Shown one piece after another: positions 35,851 through 45,578 of a DNA stretch of 64,000 nt (positions are counted from its first letter, which is position 1; the number at the start of each line of letters is the position of its first letter). A program made the position numbers and the translations under genes. This DNA is from Nocardioides thalensis. GTDB taxonomy: Bacteria > Actinomycetota > Actinomycetes > Propionibacteriales > Nocardioidaceae. The notes under the pieces were generated by a model that saw only the letters and a program-made list of their open reading frames with translations, was not told the origin of the DNA and ran no database searches. The stretch spans positions 2,627,501 to 2,691,500 of the forward strand of contig NZ_JACCFP010000001.1 of assembly GCF_013410655.1 (NCBI RefSeq), read 5' to 3'.

Positions 35851-37317
35851 CTAGTCCTCGATCGCCGCCCGCACGGCCGCGGCGAACGCGTCGCCCCGGG
35901 CGGCGTAGTCGGTGAACTGGTCCATCGACGCGCAGCCCGGCGCCAGCAGCACGGTGTCCCCCGCCTGCGCGGAGGCTCGAGCCGCGGCGACGACGCGTGC
36001 CATCAGGTCAGCCCCGTCTACGGGTCCAGTCTCGCCGGACGTCACCTCGATCACCGGCACATCCGGTGCGTGTCGCGCTAGCGCGTCGGCGATGAGCTGA
36101 CGGTCCTGACCGATCAGCACGGCGGCCCGCAGCCGCTGCCGCACGGCCTGCACGAGGTCGTCGAACCGGGCGCCCTTGGCCAGGCCGCCGGCGACCCAGA
36201 CCACCGAGTCGTAGGCGCCGAGCGAGGACTGGGCGGCGTGCGGGTTCGTCGCCTTGGAGTCGTCGACCCACGCGATGCCGTCGCGCTCGCCGACGAGCGC
36301 GATCCGGTGCCCACCGGGCACGAACGACCGCAGCCCGTCGCGTACGGCGGCCGCGGAGATCCCGTGTGCGCGCGCCAGCGCCGCCGCGGCCAGCGCGTTG
36401 GCGATGAAGTGCGGCGCCGTCGAGGCGAGGTCGGCGAGGGTGCCGAGCTCGGCGGCGCTGTGCTGCCGGTCGTCGATGAACGCCCGGTCCGCGAGCACGT
36501 CGTCGACCAGGCCCAGCATGCCGACGGACGGCGTGCCGAGGGTGAACCCGATCGCGCGGGCGCCCTCCTCGACGTCGGCCTCGCGCACCAGCGCCTCGGT
36601 GACCGGGTCGGCGACGTTGTAGACGCACGCCCGGCGGACCCGCTCGTAGATGCGCCCCTTGTCGGCGGCGTAGGCGTCCATCGAGCCGTGCCAGTCGACG
36701 TGGTCCTCGGCGACGTTGAGCACGGCGGCCGACTCGGCGGCGACAGAGTGGGTGTAGTGCAGCTGGAAGCTCGACAGCTCGACCGCGACCACGTCGTAGG
36801 GCTCGGGGTCCATGACGACCTCGGTCAGCGGGAGCCCCACGTTGCCGGCAGCGACGGCCCGCAGGCCCGCGGCGCGCAGCATCGACTCGAGCATCTGCAC
36901 CGTCGTGGTCTTGCCGTTGGTGCCGGTGACGCACAGCCAGGGTGCCGGGTTGTCGGGGTCACGGAGCCGCCAGGCGAGCTCGGGCTCGCCCCAGACCGGC
37001 ACGCCGCGCTCCTCCGCCTGGGCGACGAGCGGCGACCCGGGCCGGAAGCCCGGGGAGACGATCAGCACGTCGGCGTCGTCGGGCAGCGTGTCGGTGGCCC
37101 CGGTGTGGATCTCGATCCGGGCGCCGAGCACCTCGAGCAGCTCGGCGCGCTCGAGGATGTCGGGCTTCGCGTTCTCGGCGAGCGCGACGACGTCGGCGCC
37201 GAGGTGGAGCAGGTTGTCGACAGCGGCCGCCCCGCTGGCGCCGAAGCCGCCGACGACGGCCTTCACGCCCTCCCAGGAGTCCTTCCGACCGAGCCCCGTG
37301 ACGTCGGGCTTCGTCAC
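35851..37317 (-). CDS. murD: UDP-N-acetylmuramoylalanine-D-glutamate ligase
   Basis: A 488-aa Mur ligase adding D-Glu. Rossmann-like AVVGGFGASGAAAVDNLLHL at the N-terminus, ATP loop VTGTNGKTTTVQML, and the C-terminal WVDDSKATNPHAA motif are diagnostic. GTG at 37317 overlaps the mraY stop (GTGA); sequence further upstream in this frame overlaps mraY and has no conserved content. Confidence 0.96.
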   Translation of the reverse strand: MTKPDVTGLGRKDSWEGVKAVVGGFGASGAAAVDNLLHLGADVVALAENAKPDILERAELLEVLGARIEIHTGATDTLPDDADVLIVSPGFRPGSPLVAQAEERGVPVWGEPELAWRLRDPDNPAPWLCVTGTNGKTTTVQMLESMLRAAGLRAVAAGNVGLPLTEVVMDPEPYDVVAVELSSFQLHYTHSVAAESAAVLNVAEDHVDWHGSMDAYAADKGRIYERVRRACVYNVADPVTEALVREADVEEGARAIGFTLGTPSVGMLGLVDDVLADRAFIDDRQHSAAELGTLADLASTAPHFIANALAAAALARAHGISAAAVRDGLRSFVPGGHRIALVGERDGIAWVDDSKATNPHAAQSSLGAYDSVVWVAGGLAKGARFDDLVQAVRQRLRAAVLIGQDRQLIADALARHAPDVPVIEVTSGETGPVDGADLMARVVAAARASAQAGDTVLLAPGCASMDQFTDYAARGDAFAAAVRAAIED

Positions 37318-38399
37318 AGGCGGGACACCCACTCGGCGTAGAAGACGCCCAGGCCGGTGGCGACGAAGAGGCCGGTGATGATCCAGAACCGGATGACCAC
37401 GGTGACCTGCTCCCAGCCGAGCATCTCGAAGTGGTGGTGGATCGGTGTGATCCGGAAGATCCGCTTGCCCGTCCCGGTGAGCTTGCGGGTCGTCTTGAAC
37501 CAGGTGACCTGCAACATCACCGAGACCGTCTCGAGGACGAACAGGCCGCCGAGGATGACCAGCAGCAGCTCGGTGCGGGTGAGGATCGCGAAACCGGCGA
37601 GCGCGCCGCCGAGAGCGAGGGAGCCGGTGTCGCCCATGAAGATCTTGGCGGGCGAGGCGTTCCACCACAGGAAGCCGAAGCAGGACCCGGTGATCGCGGC
37701 CGCGATGACGGCGAGGTCGAGCGGGTCACGTACGTCGTAGCAGGTCGCGCTCGGGGCCTCCTGGCAGAACTGGTTGTTCTGCCAGATGTTGATGAGCGTG
37801 TAGGAGCCGAAGACCATCACGCTCGAGCCGGCCGCGAGGCCGTCGAGGCCGTCGGTGAGGTTGACCGCGTTGCTGAAGCCGGTCGCGATGAGCCAGATCA
37901 GCAAGAGAGCGAGCGGCCACCACAGGTCGAGCCAGTCGACGTCGCGGAGGAAGGAGATCTTGTCCGACGCCGGGGTGCGGCCGTTCTCGTCCTCGAGCCA
38001 CGGCGAGAGTGCCAGCGCGCCGAACGCCAGGGCGATGACGGTCTGCCCGATCATCTTCGCCTTGCTGCGCAGACCGAGGTTGCGCTGGTTGCGGATCTTG
38101 ATGAAGTCGTCGAGGAACCCGACGAGTCCCATCCCCACGAACAGGAAGAGCAGCAGCAGCCCGGACGCCGAGGGGGCGTCGAGCGTCAGCAGCTTGCCCG
38201 CGAAGTAGCCGATGGTCGCGGCGACCACGATGACCACGCCGCCCATCGTGGGCGTGCCCCTCTTCGTGTGGTGCGTCATCGGGCCGTCCTCGCGGATCTC
38301 CTGGCCGTAGCCCCACCGGGTGAAGAGCCGGATCGCCACCCGGGTGCCCAGCAGGGACACCATCAGCGCGATGCCACCACCGAAGAGGATCGCCAGCAC
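37314..38399 (-). CDS. mraY: Phospho-MurNAc-pentapeptide translocase
   Basis: A 361-aa, ten-helix membrane enzyme that makes lipid I. Family motifs: DGPMTHHTKRGTPTMGGVVI, GFLDDFIKIR (catalytic Asp pair), NLTDGLDGLAAG, FMGDTGSLALGG and TPIHHHFEMLGW. GTG start shares one base with the murF stop codon. Confidence 0.98.
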   Translation of the reverse strand: MLAILFGGGIALMVSLLGTRVAIRLFTRWGYGQEIREDGPMTHHTKRGTPTMGGVVIVVAATIGYFAGKLLTLDAPSASGLLLLFLFVGMGLVGFLDDFIKIRNQRNLGLRSKAKMIGQTVIALAFGALALSPWLEDENGRTPASDKISFLRDVDWLDLWWPLALLLIWLIATGFSNAVNLTDGLDGLAAGSSVMVFGSYTLINIWQNNQFCQEAPSATCYDVRDPLDLAVIAAAITGSCFGFLWWNASPAKIFMGDTGSLALGGALAGFAILTRTELLLVILGGLFVLETVSVMLQVTWFKTTRKLTGTGKRIFRITPIHHHFEMLGWEQVTVVIRFWIITGLFVATGLGVFYAEWVSRL

Positions 38400-39808
38400 T
38401 ACGGAGTTCCACCCTTCACGTCGAGATCAGACCCGAGGAGCCGCGCCGCCACCCACTCGAGCGCGGCGCCGCGCGACGCCTTGACGAGGACCACGTCCCC
38501 GGCCCCGGCATTCTGCCGCACCCAGGCGGCGGCCTCGTCGCGCCCCACGGTGCGGACGACGAGCGGTGCGGAGCTCACGTCTGCTGTGACGGACGCGGCG
38601 CCCTCGGCGATCCCCGCCGCCGCGTCGCCGACGACGATCACGACGTCGACGCCCGCCCGGGCCGCGTGGGCGCCGACCGATCGGTGGCCCTCGTCGTGCT
38701 CGGGACCGAGCTCCTTCATCTCGCCCAGCACGGCGAAGGTACGGCGGCCGCTGCGCTCGCCGATCGCGACCAGCGCGTCGAGCGCCGCCCGCATCGACTC
38801 GGGGTTGGCGTTGTAGGCGTCGTTGAGGACGACCAGCCCGTCGGCGCGCTCCCGGAGCTCCATCCGCCACGGGGAGGCGGCCTCGAGCGTCGCCAGCGCC
38901 TCCGCGACCTCGGCGACGCCGGCGCCGCCGCCGATCGCCATCGCAGCGGCGGCCGCGGCGTTGAGCACCTGGTGCGCGCCGGTCTGGCGCAGTCGGACGG
39001 GGAGCCACTCACCGCCGTGCCCGAGCTCGTACGACGGCCTGCCCAGCTCGTCGAGCTCGACCCCGCGCCACGCCACGTCTCCGTCGGTGCCGAACGTGAG
39101 GACCCGGGCCTTCGTGCGCGGTGCCATCGCGGCCGTGTAGTCGTCGTCGGCGTTGAGCACCGCCACGCCGTCGGGCCCCAGCGCCTCGACGATCTCGCCC
39201 TTCGCCTGCGCGATGGCCTCGCGGCCGCCGAACTCGCCGACGTGGGCGGTGCCCACGTTGATCACGGCCGCCACGTCGGGCGGCGCGATCGTGCAGAGGT
39301 AGGCGATGTGGCCGATCCCGCGGGCGCCCATCTCCAGCACCAGGTGGCGGGTCTCGGCGGTCGCCCGCAGCGCGGTGAGGGGCACCCCGAGCTCGTTGTT
39401 GTTGTTGGCGGTCGTCGCGACCACGTGCTCGTCGCCGGCGAGGACACGCAGCACGCCCGCGAGGTAGTCCTTGGTGCCGGTCTTGCCCTGCGACCCGGTC
39501 AGCGCGTAGACCGTGGTGCCCGCCGCGCGCAGCCGGTCGACGACGTGGCGCGCGAGGCGCCCGAGAGCGGCCACCGGGTCGTCGACCACGACCGTCGGCG
39601 CCTCGGTCGGCCTGCTGCCGAGCACCACGTGGGCGCCGGCGGCGTACGCATGCCCGTCGACGCGCTCCCCCACCACCGCGACGAAGAGCCCGTCGGCGAC
39701 CGGGCTCCGGCTGTCGACGTACGGCGCCCCGCCGACCAGCGTCTCGCCCGGCCCGTGGACCGAACCCCCCACCACGGCGGCGATCTCGTCGAGCGTCATC
39801 GGGATCAT
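38399..39808 (-). CDS. murF: UDP-MurNAc-tripeptide-D-Ala-D-Ala ligase
   Basis: A 469-aa Mur ligase. It begins MIPMTLDEIAAVVGGSVHG, has the ATP loop ALTGSQGKTGTKDYLAGVLR with the MurF-type KTGTKD, and NDAYNANPESMRAALDAL typical of MurF. It adds D-Ala-D-Ala to the UDP-MurNAc-tripeptide. ATGA overlap with murE. Confidence 0.97.
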   Translation of the reverse strand: MIPMTLDEIAAVVGGSVHGPGETLVGGAPYVDSRSPVADGLFVAVVGERVDGHAYAAGAHVVLGSRPTEAPTVVVDDPVAALGRLARHVVDRLRAAGTTVYALTGSQGKTGTKDYLAGVLRVLAGDEHVVATTANNNNELGVPLTALRATAETRHLVLEMGARGIGHIAYLCTIAPPDVAAVINVGTAHVGEFGGREAIAQAKGEIVEALGPDGVAVLNADDDYTAAMAPRTKARVLTFGTDGDVAWRGVELDELGRPSYELGHGGEWLPVRLRQTGAHQVLNAAAAAAMAIGGGAGVAEVAEALATLEAASPWRMELRERADGLVVLNDAYNANPESMRAALDALVAIGERSGRRTFAVLGEMKELGPEHDEGHRSVGAHAARAGVDVVIVVGDAAAGIAEGAASVTADVSSAPLVVRTVGRDEAAAWVRQNAGAGDVVLVKASRGAALEWVAARLLGSDLDVKGGTP

Positions 39809-41310
39809 GCGGAGCCTCCGAGCAGCTCGCGGGCGACCTCGCGGTCGTCGAACGGGTGCACCACGCCGCCGACCTCCTGGCCGGTCTCGTGGCCCTTCCC
39901 GGCGATGACGACCAGGTCGCCGGGCCGGGCGCGGTCGAGCGCCTCCGCGATCGCGGCGCGGCGGTCGCCGATCTCGACGACCTCGGCAGCGCCGGTCGCG
40001 CCGCGCAGCACCTCGTCGCGGATCGCGGCCGGGTCCTCCGAGCGCGGGTTGTCGTCGGTGACGACGACGACGTCGGCGAGCTCGCTCGCGATCCGTCCCA
40101 TCACCGGTCGCTTGCCGCGGTCGCGGTCGCCCCCGGCACCGATCACCAGGACGAGCCGCCCGGTGGTGACCGGCCGCAGCGTGCGGAGCACCGCCTCGAG
40201 GGCGTCGGGCTTGTGGGCGTAGTCGACGTAGACCGGCACCGGTCCCCTGTCGTCGACGCGCTCGAGGCGTCCGGGCACACCGCCGGCCACGGCCAGCCCG
40301 GCGGCGACCGCCTCGAGGTCGTGGCCGGCCTCGGCGGCGGACGCGATCGCGGCGAGGCCGTTGGCGACGTTGAAGTCGCCCGGCAGGCCGACCGAGGTCT
40401 CGACCGTCACGCCGCCGGGACCGCGCACGGTGAACCGGGAGCCCGTCGGGCCGGCGACCACGTCGGTCGCGGTCCAGTCGGCCTCGCCGCGGGCCGACAG
40501 CGTGCGGACCGGGATCGTGGCCTCGGCCGCGAGCCGGCGGCCGAACTCGTCGTCGACGTTGACCAGCGCGAGCCGTGCCCGCTCGGGCGTGAACAGCGAC
40601 GCCTTCGCGGCGAAGTAGTCCTCGACGTCGGCGTGGAAGTCCAGGTGGTCGCGACCGAGATTGAGGAAGACCGCGACGTCGAACACGACGCCGTCGACCC
40701 GGCCCAGCACGAGCGCGTGGCTCGACACCTCCATCGCGCAGCCGACGACCTCCTGCTCCTTCATGGCGGCGAAGAGCCCGTGCAGGTCGGGCGCCTCGGG
40801 CGTGGTGAGCGCGGTCCTGACGTCGGCGCCGCCGATGCGGGTGCCGACGGTGCCGATGACCGCGGACCGCACTCCCGCGGCGCCGAGGGCGCCGTCGATC
40901 AGCCGGGTCACGGTGGTCTTTCCTTGGGTGCCGGTGACGCCGATCATTCGCAGCGCCCCCGCCGGCTCGCCGTAGACGCCGGCGGACACCGCACCGAGCA
41001 CGCGGCGCGGGTCGGGGACGACGACGGTGGCCAGGCCCGCCGCCCGGGACCGCTCGAGCCCCGCGGGATCGGTCAGTACGGCGACCGCGCCCGACGCCGC
41101 CGCCTGCTCCACGAACTGCGCACCGTGCGCGCGCGAGCCGGGCAGCGCCGCGTAGAGGTCGCCCGGCTGCACCCGCCGCGAGTCGAGGGTCACCCCGGTG
41201 ATCGGCACCCGGCCGGCGTCGGACGGCTCCGTCGTCGCACCCTCTCCCGCAAGCTCCACGACCCGGGCGAGCGCGACCGCGACCGGGTGAGCCGGGCGGG
41301 GCGCTGCCAT
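39805..41310 (-). CDS. murE: UDP-MurNAc-dipeptide-meso-DAP ligase
   Basis: A 501-aa Mur ligase. P-loop GVTGTQGKTTVTRLIDGALG (about 124-143), EVSSHAL, and the DNPRSEDP motif, whose DNPR signature specifies meso- (or LL-) diaminopimelate rather than lysine. ATG at 41310 shares a base with the ftsI stop; a longer frame upstream is only antisense-phase ftsI sequence. Confidence 0.97.
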   Translation of the reverse strand: MAAPRPAHPVAVALARVVELAGEGATTEPSDAGRVPITGVTLDSRRVQPGDLYAALPGSRAHGAQFVEQAAASGAVAVLTDPAGLERSRAAGLATVVVPDPRRVLGAVSAGVYGEPAGALRMIGVTGTQGKTTVTRLIDGALGAAGVRSAVIGTVGTRIGGADVRTALTTPEAPDLHGLFAAMKEQEVVGCAMEVSSHALVLGRVDGVVFDVAVFLNLGRDHLDFHADVEDYFAAKASLFTPERARLALVNVDDEFGRRLAAEATIPVRTLSARGEADWTATDVVAGPTGSRFTVRGPGGVTVETSVGLPGDFNVANGLAAIASAAEAGHDLEAVAAGLAVAGGVPGRLERVDDRGPVPVYVDYAHKPDALEAVLRTLRPVTTGRLVLVIGAGGDRDRGKRPVMGRIASELADVVVVTDDNPRSEDPAAIRDEVLRGATGAAEVVEIGDRRAAIAEALDRARPGDLVVIAGKGHETGQEVGGVVHPFDDREVARELLGGSA

Positions 41311-43109
41311 CACCACTCGACGGGGATCTGGGACGGACGGGTGTCGGACCGCGGCACGGCGTAGCGCCGCAGCGTGTAGCTCATCAGCTTGGAGAACGCC
41401 GGGCCGGCGACCGAGCCACCGCCACTGCCCTCGCGGGGGTCGTGGACCACGACGTAGATGGTGAACCGCGGGTCCTCGGCGGGCGCGAACCCGGCGAAGG
41501 AGACCGTGGTCGAGTCGTAGACGCCGCTCTCGCCGACCCGCTGCGCCGTACCTGTCTTGCCGGCGACGCGGTAGCCGGGGACCGCGGCGCCGGGGGCGAC
41601 GCCTGCCTCGGGATCGATCACACGCTCCATCATGAGCGTCGTCTGGTGGGCGGCGTCCTCGCTGATCACCTGGCGCTCGGTGGCGTCGTCGGTGCCGACC
41701 CGGGTGCCGTCGTCGAGCGTCGCGCTGCCCTTGATCAGGCTGGGGTCGACGCGGACGCCGCCGTTGGCGATCGTGTTGACCGCGGCGATCATCTGGATCG
41801 CGTTGACCGACAGCGACTGGCCGAACGCGATCCGGTCGTCGACCTGCGGCGTCCACTCGGCGCCGTTGGGCAGGATGCCGCGGGTCTCGCCGCCGATGCC
41901 GATGCCGGTGCGCCGGCCCAGGCCGTAGGCGGTGAGGTACCGCCGCAACTCGCCGCGCTTGAACCGGTCGGCGGCGATCACCGTGCCGATGTTGGACGAC
42001 TTGGCGAGCACGCCGGCGAGCGTCAGCCGGAGCGTGCCGTGCTCCCAGTAGTCGCCGATCGGCCGGTCCTGGCGGTTGAGCACCGGCGGCACCGTGATCT
42101 TGGTGCGGTTGGTGGCGTAGCCCGCGTCGATCAGCGAGGCGAGCGTCAGCACCTTCTCGACCGAGCCGGGCTCGTAGACGTCGGTGAGCGCGGACGACTT
42201 GAAGAGGTGCTTCTGGTCGGCGAACTCCTGCGGCTGCGACGCGTCGTAGGACGGGTAGTCGGCGACGCTGAGGAGCTCTCCCGTGTGGCGGTCCATGATC
42301 ACGGCCATGCCGGAGCTGCCGCCGGCGCCCTCGACGGTCTGCTGGAGCACCCGCTGGGTGTACCACTGCAGGTCGCTGTCGATGGTGGTCTGGAGGTCGG
42401 TGCCGTCGACCGCGGGGGTCACGGTGTTGTCGCCGAGCGGGATGGTGTTGCCGGCACCCACCTCGTAGCGCGCCTCGCCGTCGACTCCGGCGAGGAACTC
42501 GTCGAACGACGCCTCGAGGCCGGCGAGCGCGCGGGCCGATCCGTCGCGGCGCGGGGTGCCGAGGAAGCCGACCAGGTTGGCGGCGGTGTACTTGCCCGGG
42601 TAGACCCGGAGCGGGTCGCGCTCGGTGAACAGCCCGCTGTAGCCCTGCTCGCGGGTGTCGGCGACGACGTCGGCGGCCAGGCTGGCCGGCACCTGGCGGG
42701 CGACGTACTGGAACCGGCTGTCCTCGACGCGGAGCCGCTCGAGGGTGCGGATGTAGTCGATGTCGAGCCGGTTGGAGAGGATCCGCGCCAGGTCGCTCGC
42801 GTCGTCGGACGTCAGCGCGGGGTCGGCGACGATCATCAGCGCGTCGACGGACTCGGCCAGCGGCTCGCCGTTGCGGTCGAGGATCTCGCCGCGCTCCGAG
42901 GGGATGATCACCGACTCGGTGCCCTCCGCGGCGGCCATCTCGGCGTACTGCGCCGGGTCGATGCCCTGCAGCTGCACCAGCCGGGCAGCGAAGATCGAGA
43001 GCACGATCGCGATCCCGAGGAAGCCGACGCGCAGGCGCACGTTCGGCGATCCGCGACGCGGCGCCCGCGCGGAGGCGGGGCGGCGTGCCTGGGTGCTCGG
43101 TCGGCTCAA
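41310..43109 (-). CDS. ftsI: Division transpeptidase FtsI (PBP3)
   Basis: A 599-aa class B penicillin-binding protein that cross-links septal peptidoglycan. One N-terminal transmembrane helix (about 27-47), a dimerisation domain with IPSERGEILDRNGEPLA, and the transpeptidase domain with SVEK (S316/K319), SSN (371-373) and KTG (518-520). It lies 39 nt downstream of ftsL and is followed by murE with a 1-nt overlap. Confidence 0.97.
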   Translation of the reverse strand: MSRPSTQARRPASARAPRRGSPNVRLRVGFLGIAIVLSIFAARLVQLQGIDPAQYAEMAAAEGTESVIIPSERGEILDRNGEPLAESVDALMIVADPALTSDDASDLARILSNRLDIDYIRTLERLRVEDSRFQYVARQVPASLAADVVADTREQGYSGLFTERDPLRVYPGKYTAANLVGFLGTPRRDGSARALAGLEASFDEFLAGVDGEARYEVGAGNTIPLGDNTVTPAVDGTDLQTTIDSDLQWYTQRVLQQTVEGAGGSSGMAVIMDRHTGELLSVADYPSYDASQPQEFADQKHLFKSSALTDVYEPGSVEKVLTLASLIDAGYATNRTKITVPPVLNRQDRPIGDYWEHGTLRLTLAGVLAKSSNIGTVIAADRFKRGELRRYLTAYGLGRRTGIGIGGETRGILPNGAEWTPQVDDRIAFGQSLSVNAIQMIAAVNTIANGGVRVDPSLIKGSATLDDGTRVGTDDATERQVISEDAAHQTTLMMERVIDPEAGVAPGAAVPGYRVAGKTGTAQRVGESGVYDSTTVSFAGFAPAEDPRFTIYVVVHDPREGSGGGSVAGPAFSKLMSYTLRRYAVPRSDTRPSQIPVEW

Positions 43110-43148
43110 CGCGGGGATCCTGGGTGTCGGCGGCGGGTCGGGTGGGCG

Positions 43149-43724
43149 TCAGCGACGGGCGCTGCGACGTCCTTCCCTCAACCTAAGCGCCCCACGGTCC
43201 TGATCCCGGTCCGGCACGCCGGAGCGGTCGGTCTGCCGCGGGTCGACGACGACCGGGTCGGGGTCGAGCGCGTCGGGGCGCTCCGGCGCCGGCGGGTAGA
43301 GCGGCAGCGCGCCCTCGCGGGTGGCGGGCTCGGGGTCTCCGTCGATCTCGCCGGTGGCGAGGTCGACCACGCCGGCCGGGGTGGTCGGGATGACCATGCC
43401 CAGGGCCTGCGCGAGCCTGGCGATCCGGGTGTCGTCGGACAGGTCCTGCACCTCCAGCTGGAGCGCCTGCTGCCGCGCGCTGAGGTCGCGGGCCTGCGCC
43501 TCCAGAGCGGTCTCACGGAACGACGCCTGCTGCATGGACGTGTTGAAGAGGAGGAGGCCGATGATGCCGGCCAGCAGGATGGCGCTGACCAGGGTGATGA
43601 ACGGGACCTTGGGAGCGCGGACCGCCCGGGGCCGCGGGACCACCGCCAGCCGGGCCCGTTGCGCGGTGAGCTGGTCCAGCCGCGACGCGACGCGGTGGCG
43701 GAGCTGGGGTGCGGTGCTGCTCAT
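43149..43724 (-). CDS. ftsL: FtsL-like divisome coiled-coil protein
   Basis: A 191-aa bitopic protein: basic N-terminal 40 residues, one transmembrane helix (about 41-60), then a leucine-zipper-like coiled coil ([20 protein letters not shown]) and a long proline/aspartate-rich tail. Position between rsmH and ftsI identifies it as FtsL; the sequence itself is poorly conserved in all bacteria. ATGA overlap with rsmH. Confidence 0.88.
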   Translation of the reverse strand: MSSTAPQLRHRVASRLDQLTAQRARLAVVPRPRAVRAPKVPFITLVSAILLAGIIGLLLFNTSMQQASFRETALEAQARDLSARQQALQLEVQDLSDDTRIARLAQALGMVIPTTPAGVVDLATGEIDGDPEPATREGALPLYPPAPERPDALDPDPVVVDPRQTDRSGVPDRDQDRGALRLREGRRSARR

Positions 43725-44686
43725 GCGGCGGCTCCCTTGCCGGGTCGGATGCGCTCGATCGCTCGCAGCCGCACCGAGGCGGCCCGGGGGTTGGTGGCGG
43801 TCTCCTCCGCGGGCGCCTGCTCGGCACCTCGCGTGACCAGCCGCAGCGCGGGCTCGTGGCCCTCGGGGACGAACGGCAGGTCGTCGGGGACGTCCGTCGC
43901 GACCGCCGCTGCGAACGCCCGCTTGACGAGCCGGTCCTCCAGGGAGTGGTAGGACTCGACCACCACCCGGCCGCCGACGCCGATCGCGTCGATCGCCGCC
44001 GGGATCGCACGCTCGAGCACCCGCAGCTCGTCGTTGACCTCCATCCGCAGCGCCTGGAAGGTGCGCTTGGCCGGATGGCCGCCGGTGCGGCGGGCGGGTG
44101 CCGGGATCGCCTCGTAGAGCAGCGCGACGAGCCGTTCCGAGCTGGTGAACGGCTCCTTCGCTCGCTCGCGGACGATCGCGTCGACGATGCGGCGCGCGTT
44201 GCGCTCCTCGCCGTACTCCTTGAGGATCCGCACGAGCTCGCGCGGCTTGTAGGTGTTGAGCACGTCGGCCGCGGTGAGCCCCGCGTCCGGGTTCATCCTC
44301 ATGTCGAGCGGGGCGTCGACGGCGTACGCGAAGCCCCGCTCGGGCAGGTCGAGCTGCATGGACGAGACGCCGAGGTCGAACAGCACGCCGTCGACCTCGT
44401 CGAGGCCGAGGTCGGCGAGCACGTCGGGGATCTCGTCATAAACCGCGTGCACGGCGGTGAACCGGTCGCCGTACGGCGCCAGCCGCTCGCGGCTGAGCTC
44501 GAGCGCGTTGGGGTCGCGGTCGATGCCGATCACCCGGGCGAGGCCGCAGCGCTCGAGGACCGCCTCGCTGTGGCCGCCGAGGCCGAGGGTGCAGTCGACG
44601 AGGACCGAGCCGTCGTGGTCGAGCGCAGGCGTGAGGAGAGCGACGACCCGGTCGAGGAGGACGGGGACGTGGCGTGGGGAAGTCAC
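43721..44686 (-). CDS. rsmH: 16S rRNA m4C1402 methyltransferase
   Basis: A 321-aa SAM-dependent enzyme (MraW/RsmH). It begins [18 protein letters not shown], has the SAM site [27 protein letters not shown], and the C-terminal [20 protein letters not shown] start at 44686, 13 nt after the small membrane protein gene. Confidence 0.97.
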   Translation of the reverse strand: MTSPRHVPVLLDRVVALLTPALDHDGSVLVDCTLGLGGHSEAVLERCGLARVIGIDRDPNALELSRERLAPYGDRFTAVHAVYDEIPDVLADLGLDEVDGVLFDLGVSSMQLDLPERGFAYAVDAPLDMRMNPDAGLTAADVLNTYKPRELVRILKEYGEERNARRIVDAIVRERAKEPFTSSERLVALLYEAIPAPARRTGGHPAKRTFQALRMEVNDELRVLERAIPAAIDAIGVGGRVVVESYHSLEDRLVKRAFAAAVATDVPDDLPFVPEGHEPALRLVTRGAEQAPAEETATNPRAASVRLRAIERIRPGKGAAA

Positions 44687-44699
44687 GGTCGTCGGCCCG

Positions 44700-44864
44700 T
44701 CAGCGCCCGAGTCCGGTGGCGACCAGCAGGGCCGCGGTGGTCGCGATCGAGACTCCGGCGGAGAAGGCCATCACCACGAACGCGGCGCGCGCCTGCTCTC
44801 GGACACGGGGCGGTGCCGGCGGTGCCGGCGAGGTCGCCGCCTCGCTCACGCGCATCACGCTCAT
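44700..44864 (-). CDS. Small membrane protein between mraZ and rsmH
   Basis: A 54-aa protein: a polar head with a proline run ([18 protein letters not shown]) and one transmembrane helix ([20 protein letters not shown]). ATG at 44864 is preferred because GGGGGT lies about 8 nt upstream; ATG at 44879 is possible. No family recognised; the position, inside the dcw cluster and 13 nt before rsmH, suggests a division or envelope role, but that is inference. A 257-nt structured gap separates it from mraZ. Confidence 0.6.
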   Translation of the reverse strand: MSVMRVSEAATSPAPPAPPRVREQARAAFVVMAFSAGVSIATTAALLVATGLGR

Positions 44865-45000
44865 CGGTTCGACCCCCATCGAAAGTTGCCCTGCTGCCCT
44901 GTCACTGCTGGTCCTGCTCGTGGTTCTCGGTGCTGCCCTGGTGGTGCTGTGTGGTTCGGGATGCCGCAGGACCAGGTCCCTGCCCGCTCCGCCCCCGCGT

Positions 45001-45101
45001 TCTGGGACCGGGGAAGGTGTCCCAGACCGCGCGAGCGCGGTTGCCGTCCGGAGCCGGGGAAGGTGCCCCGGAAGGCGTGGAGCGGGCCAGAGGCCTGGCC
45101 C
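45001..45101 (-). promoter_or_regulatory. Four tandem hairpins between mraZ and downstream dcw genes
   Basis: 45001-45026 (8-bp TCTGGGAC/GTCCCAGA), 45027-45040 (6-bp CCGCGC/GCGCGG), 45054-45071 (6-bp CCGGGG/CCCCGG) and 45084-45101 (7-bp GGGCCAG/CTGGCCC). The first and third share a direct repeat CCGGGGAAGGTG (45008-45019, 45054-45065). No coding frame. A terminator/attenuator or processing region is inferred. Confidence 0.65.
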
Positions 45102-45136
45102 TGCGGTGATCCCTGTCGAGTTGTCGTTGCTGGTGG

Positions 45137-45559
45137 CTAGTCGTCGTCCTCGTCGAGCTCGGTGAACTCGGCCAGTGCGGCCTCCTGGAACTCGCGCCAC
45201 TTGGCCGGGTTCCAGATCTCGAGCCGGTCGCGCACGCCGATGACGACCACGTCGCGCTCGAGGGAGGCGTACTCACGCAGGTGCGCCGGGATGCCGATGC
45301 GGCCCTGCTTGTCGGGGGTGCCCTCGTCGCCGCCGGCGAAGAGGATGCGTGCGTAGTTGCGGGCTGCCCGGCTGGTCATCGGCCGCGCGGCGGCCCGGTC
45401 GGCCTCCTGCGCGAAGACGTCAGAGGGCCAGACGACGAGGCAGTTCTCCTGTCCCTGCGTCACCACGAGGCCCTCCGCCAGTCGATCCCTGAACTTTGCC
45501 GGGAGGAAGAGGCGCCCCTTCTCGTCGAGCTTCGGGGTGTAGGTGCCCATGAAGAGCAT
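45137..45559 (-). CDS. mraZ: Transcription regulator MraZ
   Basis: A 140-aa protein with two AbrB-like SpoVT/MraZ repeats, DEKGRLFLPAKFRDRL and DKQGRIGIPAHLREY. MraZ forms a ring and represses its own dcw promoter. ATG at 45559 is set by GGAGG 6 nt upstream; relatives start M-F/L-x-GT. The acidic C-terminus is ELDEDDD. The direct repeats upstream (45577-45621) are its expected binding site. Confidence 0.96.
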   Translation of the reverse strand: MLFMGTYTPKLDEKGRLFLPAKFRDRLAEGLVVTQGQENCLVVWPSDVFAQEADRAAARPMTSRAARNYARILFAGGDEGTPDKQGRIGIPAHLREYASLERDVVVIGVRDRLEIWNPAKWREFQEAALAEFTELDEDDD

Positions 45560-45578
45560 CTGCAGCCTCCGATCTCCT

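Noticed and set aside
33493..36081. 862-aa plus-strand frame over murG, ftsW and murD
   Set aside because: Arg/Asp/Gly-rich shadow; the opposite strand has three intact cell-wall genes.
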